Below are positions 1 through 4,541 of a DNA stretch of 8,140 nucleotides, one piece after another (the stretch's first letter is position 1; the number at the start of each line of letters is the position of its first letter). Source of the DNA: Pseudomonadota bacterium (GTDB lineage Bacteria; Pseudomonadota; Gammaproteobacteria; Burkholderiales; Burkholderiaceae_D); assembly GCA_023435945.1 (NCBI GenBank), contig JAEZLB010000290.1:1-8140 (forward strand). Direction: 5' to 3'. The translations under genes were made by a program, and so were the position numbers. Below the pieces are notes generated by a model. That model ran no database searches, was not told the origin of the DNA, and saw only the letters and a program-made list of their open reading frames with translations.

Positions 1-26
1 CCGCTCCTCCTGAACATCAGTCGCCC

Positions 27-65
27 AAAAAGAAAGGGCGGAACACCGTTCCGCCCTTTCTTTTT
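27..65. terminator. Strong bidirectional intrinsic terminator
   Basis: Positions 27-44 and 48-65 form a perfect 18-bp inverted repeat around a 3-nt loop (ACC). The GC-rich core (GGGCGGAAC / GTTCCGCCC) is flanked by an A-run on one side and a T-run on the other, so the hairpin ends in a U-tract whichever strand is transcribed. It lies 32 nt past the stop codon of the universal stress protein gene and would end the leftward transcript. It could equally end a rightward transcript entering from outside the window; bases 1-26 are too short to assign to a gene. Confidence 0.93.
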
Positions 66-97
66 GCCTTAGCCAGATATGACCGGCTTTGACCGAT

Positions 98-520
98 TTA
101 CTTGATCAAGGTGACAGGCACCGGAGACAAGTGAATGATCTTGGTAGCGACAGAGCCAACCAGGATGCTGGACAGGTTGGACAGGCCGCGCGTACCGATG
201 ATGATTTCATCGCAGCCCTGCTCTTTCGCAAACCGTGAAATCACTTCGGCAGGATCACCTACGAACAAGTGATACTCGTAGTCAGCCTTCTGGTCATCCA
301 GCGCTTTGCGGGCAGGATTCAGGGCTTTCATGCCTTCTTCCTGATGCATTTCCTTGATTTGCGCTGCGTTTACAAAAGCAGTCACACTGCCGTGCAAAGG
401 ATATTGCACATTAACCAAATGAATCTTGCTGCCCGGACTATTTGCTGCCATTTTTGCTGCATGCGCTACTGCACGCATGGAGCATTCCGAGCCATCTACT
501 GCCACTAAATACTTAGGCAT
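98..520 (-). CDS. UspA-family universal stress protein (ATP-binding type)
   Basis: A 140-residue, single-domain cytoplasmic universal stress protein, the usual length for the family. It opens with the typical first strand KYLVAVDGSE, where Asp9 is the family's adenine-contact position. Near the end it carries the full nucleotide-binding signature G-2x-G-9x-G-S: Gly109, Gly112, Gly122 and Ser123. This places it in the ATP-binding UspA/MJ0577-like group rather than the non-binding group. The ATG is preceded by GAGGA at a suitable distance. The gene lies 45 nt downstream of the TerC-family gene on the same strand and just before a strong terminator, so it is probably the last gene of that transcript. 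Members act in stress survival by poorly defined mechanisms; the specific role here cannot be read from the sequence. Confidence 0.95.
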   Translation of the reverse strand: MPKYLVAVDGSECSMRAVAHAAKMAANSPGSKIHLVNVQYPLHGSVTAFVNAAQIKEMHQEEGMKALNPARKALDDQKADYEYHLFVGDPAEVISRFAKEQGCDEIIIGTRGLSNLSSILVGSVATKIIHLSPVPVTLIK

Positions 521-565
521 GGTATTTATCCTCGCTGATTATGTTTTTCGTATCACGTACTGGCA

Positions 566-1279
566 TTAAGCCTTGTCGTGTGCTGCAATATCCTTGAGCG
601 CTGCCGAGCGTTCCATGCGGGCTGCGATGATTTTACCCAGGATCACGACAATGATAGCGCCTGCTGCGGGGAGGCTATACTCCGATGCCGGGATATTGGC
701 TGCGACCCAGTCCGCGCTCACGACGTCGGTTGCCAGCATGCCACCTGCAATCCAGCCCAGCAGCGCACCGCCCAGCGTAATCACGATCGGGAAACGATCC
801 ATCAACTTCATCACGTATTGACTACCGTACATAATAATAGGTACGGAGAGCAACAGGCCAAACACGATCAGGAACATGCTGTCACCAGCAGCGCCTGCAA
901 TCGCAATGACGTTATCCAGGCTCATGACAACGTCGGCCACGATAATTGTCTTGACCGCTGAAGCGAGGGTAGTACCCCCATCCAGATCATGATGGCCCTC
1001 ATCTTCCGGCAACAACAGCTTGACGCCAATCCAGAACAGCAGCAATGCACCAACAATCTTCAGGTACGGGATTGCCAGCAAGGTAACGGCGAAGAAAATC
1101 AGCACGATACGCATGCCAATCGCAAGTCCCATACCGTAAAGAATGCCCTTTTTGCGCTGCGCCTCTGGCAGACGACGGCAGGCGAGGCCAATGACAACTG
1201 CATTGTCACCGCCCAGAACAATATCGATAGCGACAATCTGTAATAGCGCTATCCAAAATTCGGGAGAACTGAAATCCAC
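566..1279 (-). CDS. TerC-family integral membrane protein (putative metal/Mn exporter, YjbE/Alx type)
   Basis: A 237-residue polytopic membrane protein with about seven hydrophobic segments. It shows the two TerC signatures: LGGDNAVVI (Asp25, Asn26) in the first helix and ADVVMSLDNVIAI (Asp116, Asp122, Asn123) in the middle. These acidic/Asn pairs are the likely metal-coordinating residues. Characterised relatives (E. coli Alx, Bacillus YkoY/YceF) export manganese or supply metal to secreted proteins; tellurite resistance is only the historical family name. A histidine/acid-rich cytoplasmic loop (EDEGHHDLD, residues 92-100) separates the two halves and could bind metal. The start is GTG, supported by GAGGA about 5-6 nt upstream. 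It is followed closely by the usp gene, so the two are probably co-transcribed. Substrate is inferred from the family only. Confidence 0.92.
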   Translation of the reverse strand: MDFSSPEFWIALLQIVAIDIVLGGDNAVVIGLACRRLPEAQRKKGILYGMGLAIGMRIVLIFFAVTLLAIPYLKIVGALLLFWIGVKLLLPEDEGHHDLDGGTTLASAVKTIIVADVVMSLDNVIAIAGAAGDSMFLIVFGLLLSVPIIMYGSQYVMKLMDRFPIVITLGGALLGWIAGGMLATDVVSADWVAANIPASEYSLPAAGAIIVVILGKIIAARMERSAALKDIAAHDKA

Positions 1280-1335
1280 GATAATCCTCAGAAAGTAAGT
1301 TAATACGGTATCGACCTGGAAACACTACCAGATAA

Positions 1336-1367
1336 GCACGCCCCGGGATTTTACCTCCGAGGCGCGC
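1336..1367 (-). terminator. Hairpin between tctA and the TerC gene
   Basis: Arms 1336-1346 and 1357-1367 enclose a 10-nt loop. In plus-strand RNA two of the 11 pairs would be A-C mismatches. In minus-strand RNA both become G-U wobbles, giving an uninterrupted 11-bp GC-rich stem. The hairpin therefore suits the tctBA transcript. The following minus-strand bases (TTATCT) are only weakly U-rich, so it may be a partial terminator, a processing site, or a structure in the TerC gene's 5' leader. Confidence 0.45.
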
Positions 1368-1404
1368 TATTTAGTAAGTCATTTATTCACGTTCAGCGAG
1401 CCAC

Positions 1405-2931
1405 TTACTCAACTGGCTGCTCTACCGCGACATCTGATTTCTTGCCTGACAGCTTCTTCACTACCGAGCCGATCAGCGGCCAGAACAGCATCAACAGGGC
1501 CAGCGTCGTGATGCTACCAACCAGACCGTTGGAGAACATGATGCTCAGCTCACCTTGCGACAGCAGCATTGCCTGACGGAAGCCGTCTTCTGCCTTGTCG
1601 CCCAACACCAGAGCCAGAACCAGCGGAGCCAGCGGATAGTCGAGTTTCTTGAACAGATAGCCGACCACGCCGAAGATAACCATCAGCCAGATATCGAACA
1701 TCGCGTTGTTCACGGTATAGGCACCAATTGCGCAAATCGTCACGATCACCGGAGCGATGATGGAGAACGGAATACGCAGGATGGATGCGAACAGCGGCAC
1801 GGTCGTCAGGATGATGATCAGGCCAACCACGTTACCCAGGTACATACTGGCGATCAGACCCCAAACGAAGTCGGGTTGTTCCTGGAACAGCAGCGGACCA
1901 GGTTGCAGACCCCAGATCAGCAGGCCGCCCAGCAGCACGGCTGCGGTCGGGGAACCCGGGATACCCAGTGCCAGCATCGGCAGCATTGCAGCGGTACCGG
2001 CAGCGTGAGCAGCCGTTTCCGGTGCAACCACACCTTCGATTTCACCCTTGCCGAAGTTGTTGCCGTTCTTGGACATCTTCTTCGCTACGCCATAGCTCAT
2101 GAAGGATGCGGGAGTTGCACCACCAGGGGTAACACCCAGCCACATACCGATCACGGAACTGCGCAGGAACACCATCCAGAACTTGGGCAGCGTTTTCCAG
2201 GTTTTCAGCACGACTTTGGCATCAATCTTCGCCGTCTTGCCTTGGAATGCCAGGCCTTCTTCCATCGACTGCAGGATCTCACCGATACCAAACAGACCGA
2301 TAACAGCGATCAGGAAGTCAAAGCCGCGCAGCAGTTCGGTGAAGCCGAAGGTCAGACGCAACTGGCCGGTCACGGTATCGATACCGACTGCACCCAGTGC
2401 GAAGCCGAGGGCCATAGCCGACAGAATCTTGGCCGGCGAACCCTTACCCATGCCCACGAAGGAACAGAAGGTCAGCAGGTAAACCGAGAAGAATTCAGCA
2501 GGACCGAAGTTCAGTGCGAACCTCGCAACCAGCGGCGCCGCGAAAGTGATCATGATAACGGCCACGATCGCGCCAACGAAGGACGAGGTAAATGCACCAG
2601 TCAGTGCCTCACCTGCGAAACCTTTTTGGGCCAGCGGATAACCGTCGAACGTCGTCGCAACAGACCATGGCTCACCAGGGATGTTGAACAGAATGGAGGT
2701 AATAGCACCACCAAACAGCGAACCCCAGTAAATACAGGTCAGCATGATGATTGCCGAAGTCGGCGACATACTGAAGGTCAGCGGCAACAGAATTGCCACG
2801 CCGTTTGCACCACCCAGACCAGGCAGCACACCGATCAGAACACCCAGCACGATACCCAGCACCATCAGGCCCAAGTTCATGGGTGTTGAGATGACGGCCA
2901 TCCCATGAAGCAATAGATTTAGTTCTTCCAT
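1405..2931 (-). CDS. tctA: Tripartite tricarboxylate transporter large permease, TctA
   Basis: A 508-residue inner-membrane protein of the TctA family (about 12 hydrophobic segments), the large permease subunit of tripartite tricarboxylate transporters. These take up carboxylates such as citrate with an extracytoplasmic binding protein and an ion gradient. Family signatures are clear: GVLPGLGG at 34-41, IPGEPWSVATTFDGYPLA at 84-101, and a second-half counterpart GVTPGG (266-271) with GIPGSP (323-328), reflecting internal duplication. The length is typical. The ATG is preceded by GAGGAG with about 10 nt of spacing. tctB lies 38 nt upstream on the same strand, so the pair forms an operon, but no binding-protein gene (tctC) is present. 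The substrate cannot be predicted; receptors are often encoded elsewhere in Burkholderiales. Confidence 0.97.
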   Translation of the reverse strand: MEELNLLLHGMAVISTPMNLGLMVLGIVLGVLIGVLPGLGGANGVAILLPLTFSMSPTSAIIMLTCIYWGSLFGGAITSILFNIPGEPWSVATTFDGYPLAQKGFAGEALTGAFTSSFVGAIVAVIMITFAAPLVARFALNFGPAEFFSVYLLTFCSFVGMGKGSPAKILSAMALGFALGAVGIDTVTGQLRLTFGFTELLRGFDFLIAVIGLFGIGEILQSMEEGLAFQGKTAKIDAKVVLKTWKTLPKFWMVFLRSSVIGMWLGVTPGGATPASFMSYGVAKKMSKNGNNFGKGEIEGVVAPETAAHAAGTAAMLPMLALGIPGSPTAAVLLGGLLIWGLQPGPLLFQEQPDFVWGLIASMYLGNVVGLIIILTTVPLFASILRIPFSIIAPVIVTICAIGAYTVNNAMFDIWLMVIFGVVGYLFKKLDYPLAPLVLALVLGDKAEDGFRQAMLLSQGELSIMFSNGLVGSITTLALLMLFWPLIGSVVKKLSGKKSDVAVEQPVE

Positions 2932-2969
2932 TTTATATTTACTCCTCTATATGTCTTCTTATAGGCCTA

Positions 2970-3491
2970 TTAGTAACCTGTGAATGCCAACAGGTTGAAC
3001 ATACCCTTGTACAGCGGCACCAGGAACCAAACTTCGAACATGAAGAAGAAGAAGACGGAAACGGCAATACCCAGGCTCAAGCTCTTAATCCATGAGAATT
3101 TGCCGAGAATCACCATGAACAAGGTGATGTAGATGGTACCGGCCACGTAAAGACCGACCAGCTCAATGCCAAGCACGAAGAAGAAAATGGGGATCAGGAC
3201 CGCCAATACGCGTTTGAACGATTCGCCATCGACGAAGACTTCCATATTCTTGTTCTTGCTAAACAAGGCCCGGCCGAAAGTCCACGCGCAGCAACCGGTA
3301 ATGATTATTCCCATGTAATAAGGGAAGTCGCCGGCACCTGGGCCATCACTGGTCCAGCCAGTACCCAGCTCCATGCTGCCTGCGATACAGATGATGCCTA
3401 GGACCATGCCAATTAAGGCAACGGCCGCCTCTACTATATAAGTTGCAACACCATTGGCATTGCCGTGCTCAGTTTCTGTGTTATGAGACAT
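2970..3491 (-). CDS. tctB: Tripartite tricarboxylate transporter small membrane subunit, TctB
   Basis: A 173-residue membrane protein matching the TctB family, the small subunit that pairs with TctA. It has a short hydrophilic N-terminus and hydrophobic segments at about 19-38, 56-76, 94-114, 113-130 and 136-160. After the first segment comes the glycine-rich loop GWTSDGPGAGDFPYYMG (45-61) typical of the family. The ATG at 3491 is chosen over an in-frame GTG at 3500 because GGAG (3501-3504) sits about 8 nt before this ATG and directly abuts the GTG. It is the first clear gene of the tctBA operon and is preceded by a long, structured leader. Sequence gives no substrate. Confidence 0.92.
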   Translation of the reverse strand: MSHNTETEHGNANGVATYIVEAAVALIGMVLGIICIAGSMELGTGWTSDGPGAGDFPYYMGIIITGCCAWTFGRALFSKNKNMEVFVDGESFKRVLAVLIPIFFFVLGIELVGLYVAGTIYITLFMVILGKFSWIKSLSLGIAVSVFFFFMFEVWFLVPLYKGMFNLLAFTGY

Positions 3492-3528
3492 AAGAAACAC
3501 TCCAGCGAAACGGAATTAATGAGGAATT

Positions 3529-3585
3529 CGGGCGTAGAAAGCCCGCCGAGACGACTGCTGATCGTCGGTACTAATCACGCACCGA
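3529..3585 (-). promoter_or_regulatory. Cluster of small, partly exclusive hairpins in the tctB leader
   Basis: Three short inverted repeats lie between the 8-codon frame and tctB. Hairpin 1 pairs 3581-3585 with 3565-3569 (TCGGT/ACCGA). Hairpin 2 pairs 3562-3566 with 3550-3554 (GACGA/TCGTC), extendable by CCGA/TCGG at 3546-3549 and 3565-3568. Hairpin 3 pairs 3541-3545 with 3529-3533 (CGGGC/GCCCG, 7-nt loop). Hairpins 1 and 2 share bases 3565-3568, so they cannot form fully together. No U-tract follows, so a terminator-type attenuator is not evident. The stems are short and might be chance. Confidence 0.3.
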
Positions 3586-3603
3586 GAATCGACAGCCCAT
3601 AGG

Positions 3604-3630
3604 CTAGTGTGGGAATTGGATGGCACTCAT
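3604..3630 (-). CDS. Possible 8-codon leader peptide upstream of tctB
   Basis: An open frame ATG to TAG encodes only MSAIQFPH. It is notable because it has the best ribosome-binding site in the neighbourhood: AAGGAG at 3635-3640, 4 nt before the ATG and preceded by an A-rich stretch. It ends 112 nt before the tctB ATG. It could be a leader peptide whose translation influences the following hairpins or tctB expression. It could also be the left-over start of a deleted gene, for instance a former tctC, or chance. The peptide has no run of one amino acid that would mark classical attenuation. Confidence 0.3.
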   Translation of the reverse strand: MSAIQFPH

Positions 3631-3666
3631 ATATCTCCTTTGTTTTTAATAATAATTTTTTTCCGC

Positions 3667-3694
3667 ACCGACAGACCGGGGATGATCTGCCGAT
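3667..3694 (-). repeat. Hairpin in tctBA leader
   Basis: Arms 3686-3694 and 3667-3675 can form a 9-bp stem in minus-strand RNA, including two G-U wobbles that would be mismatches in the opposite-strand RNA, with a 10-nt loop (3676-3685). An AAAGGAG motif (3700-3706 on the minus strand) lies just before it. Function unknown; it is part of the predicted untranslated leader. Confidence 0.35.
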
Positions 3695-3733
3695 ACAACT
3701 CCTTTGATACTTGCGCCTCTGCGTTGGATGCGG

Positions 3734-3751
3734 GCACATATTTTTATGTGC
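3734..3751. repeat. Perfect 7-bp hairpin with TTTT loop
   Basis: GCACATA (3734-3740) and TATGTGC (3745-3751) are perfect complements around a 4-nt loop. It directly abuts the larger 12-bp inverted repeat at 3751-3796, sharing one base, so the predicted tctBA leader would carry two stacked hairpins at its 5' end. Confidence 0.7.
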
Positions 3752-3796
3752 AACTATAGCCTGCAGATAAGTCCACTTAGATGGAGGCTATAGTTG
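3751..3796. repeat. Perfect 12-bp inverted repeat at the predicted 5' end of the tctBA mRNA
   Basis: CAACTATAGCCT (3751-3762) and AGGCTATAGTTG (3785-3796) are perfect complements separated by 22 nt. The spacer holds a further perfect small palindrome, TAAGT-CC-ACTTA (3768-3779). If transcription starts near 3798 as predicted from the -10 box, this stem begins at the third nucleotide of the RNA. A stem at the very 5' end is a known way to protect mRNA from decay. A DNA-level role as a second operator is the alternative. Confidence 0.7.
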
Positions 3797-3804
3797 TTGA
3801 GATG

Positions 3805-3833
3805 AGTATAGGGGGAGGCTCTTTCATGCCAAC
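3805..3833 (-). promoter_or_regulatory. Predicted activator-dependent promoter for tctBA
   Basis: On the minus strand TATACT (3810-3805) matches the sigma-70 -10 consensus at five of six bases. The expected start site is an A near 3798. Seventeen nt upstream, the -35 position (3833-3828) reads GTTGGC, a poor match, and it overlaps the edge of the palindrome at 3831-3850. The palindrome centre lies at about -42.5. A weak -35 with an operator at this position is the normal layout for activation by a response regulator. No start site has been measured. Confidence 0.55.
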
Positions 3834-3850
3834 TAGGGTTGCTCCTAGTT
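3831..3850. promoter_or_regulatory. Palindromic operator 1 (predicted response-regulator site, tctBA side)
   Basis: AACTAGGGTTGCTCCTAGTT is a perfect 7-bp inverted repeat (AACTAGG / CCTAGTT) with a 6-nt spacer, the size and symmetry expected for a dimeric LuxR/FixJ-type regulator. A near copy occurs at 4449-4468. Including five upstream bases, 21 of 25 positions are identical (3826-3850 against 4444-4468). It sits next to the predicted tctBA promoter. Assignment to the neighbouring response regulator is inferred from proximity and duplication. Confidence 0.7.
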
Positions 3851-4443
3851 TGCACCAGAATTTTTAGCAATGCCTGGTCAGAATATCTGGCACCAAGGAT
3901 GCAAAAACGCCTGCCTCTTATAATTTTTGTTATTGCTCTTACTCAAACTTCGTGAGGATATACAAAAATCTTGTTTACGGAAAGTGATAATTTGGAATTT
4001 TTAGTTGCAATGCTTCCTGGCTGGTTTCCCTATTCCTGTGGGATAAGAGGCATTTTACGTTGAGCCGGTCACCGGAATAGGACAGATCTTTATTTCCGAT
4101 GCATAGGTATATCGCCCTTTTGCGTTTCCCTTTGGCAATAAAATCCCCGCTTGTTTCCTGTATAAAGTGCCACACCAACGCTGAGTAGAGGGCAAAAGCT
4201 CCTGTAGAGGCAATATTGCCAATAAATGGGCAGACCACACTTATTCCTTTTAGCACGCCTTATTTGACCACTTGCTCGGTAATGCAGCTTTGTTAAACAG
4301 AAAAATTGAATCTCTGAAAAGAAATACTTGCCTGACCATACAGCGGTGCCCGTCAATAACTATTCACTTCTACGCAGCATTCCCTGGCAAATTCTTGTAA
4401 CTGCCGGGATTCAACAAACCTGCTGCGAAGAGATGCGCTCAGC
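3851..4443. other. AT-rich intergenic stretch between the two operators
   Basis: No convincing gene was found on either strand. Open frames of 61-93 codons on the minus strand (for example 3975-4256) overlap each other in different frames, use GTG starts without well-placed ribosome-binding sites, and encode nothing recognisable. Visible structure is limited to an imperfect 12-bp inverted repeat (4029-4081), the 11-bp element CCGGTCACCGG inside its right part (4065-4075), and a perfect 12-bp palindrome GGCAATATTGCC (4209-4220). Base composition is clearly more AT-rich than the flanking genes. It may be a gene graveyard, for example of a lost receptor gene, or may hold an unrecognised small RNA. 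Confidence 0.5.
4029..4081. repeat. Imperfect 12-bp inverted repeat in intergenic DNA
   Basis: CCTATTCCTGTG (4029-4040) and CACCGGAATAGG (4070-4081) pair at 11 of 12 positions across a 29-nt spacer. No U-tract follows on either strand, so it does not look like an intrinsic terminator. It may be an RNA stem of an unannotated transcript, or a relic. Confidence 0.5.
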
Positions 4444-4448
4444 ATGAC

Positions 4449-4468
4449 AACTAGGGTTACCCCCAGTT
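4449..4468. promoter_or_regulatory. Palindromic operator 2 (predicted response-regulator site, kinase side)
   Basis: AACTAGGGTTACCCCCAGTT is the second copy of the operator, with half-sites AACTAGG and CCCAGTT (six of seven positions symmetrical) and the same 6-nt spacer. A further isolated half-site, CCCTAGT, follows at 4479-4485. The arrangement lies 74 nt before the kinase start codon and suggests autoregulation of the two-component operon. Inferred, not demonstrated. Confidence 0.65.
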
Positions 4469-4483
4469 AATATACAGTCCCTA

Positions 4484-4511
4484 GTGACTTCCTCAGCCGC
4501 CATGGTTTAAT
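4484..4511 (+). promoter_or_regulatory. Possible promoter of the kinase-regulator operon
   Basis: GTGACT (4484-4489, four of six -35 bases) and TTTAAT (4506-4511, five of six -10 bases) are separated by 16 nt. The start site would be near 4518, leaving a leader of about 24 nt before the kinase ATG. Operator 2 would then be centred near -59, and the extra half-site would touch the -35 box. Confidence 0.4.
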
Positions 4512-4541
4512 GCGGGCATCTGAGTAAAGGAATTACCTTTT

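Noticed and set aside
1280..1404. yybP-ykoY manganese riboswitch upstream of the TerC-family gene
   Set aside because: This riboswitch class often precedes TerC genes, but the conserved sequence blocks I would expect were not seen; only a single hairpin is present. A covariance-model search would settle it.
1555..2889. 444-codon open frame on the plus strand opposite tctA
   Set aside because: Its translation is extremely rich in His, Gln, Arg and Thr with no hydrophobic core, as expected for the mirror frame of a membrane-protein gene with strong codon bias. TctA on the other strand is an unmistakable family match.
3492..3500. Alternative GTG start for tctB at 3500
   Set aside because: The GGAG motif directly abuts this GTG, which leaves no spacing, whereas it is about 8 nt from the ATG at 3491.
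3734..3850. CRISPR array or mobile-element end
   Set aside because: Several inverted repeats cluster here, but there are no regularly spaced direct repeats, no transposase and no target duplications. Promoter and leader structure explains them better.
3975..4256. 93-codon open frame on the minus strand in the intergenic region
   Set aside because: GTG start without a well-placed ribosome-binding site, no recognisable motif, and other frames of similar length overlap it. Not supported as a gene, though a remnant cannot be ruled out.
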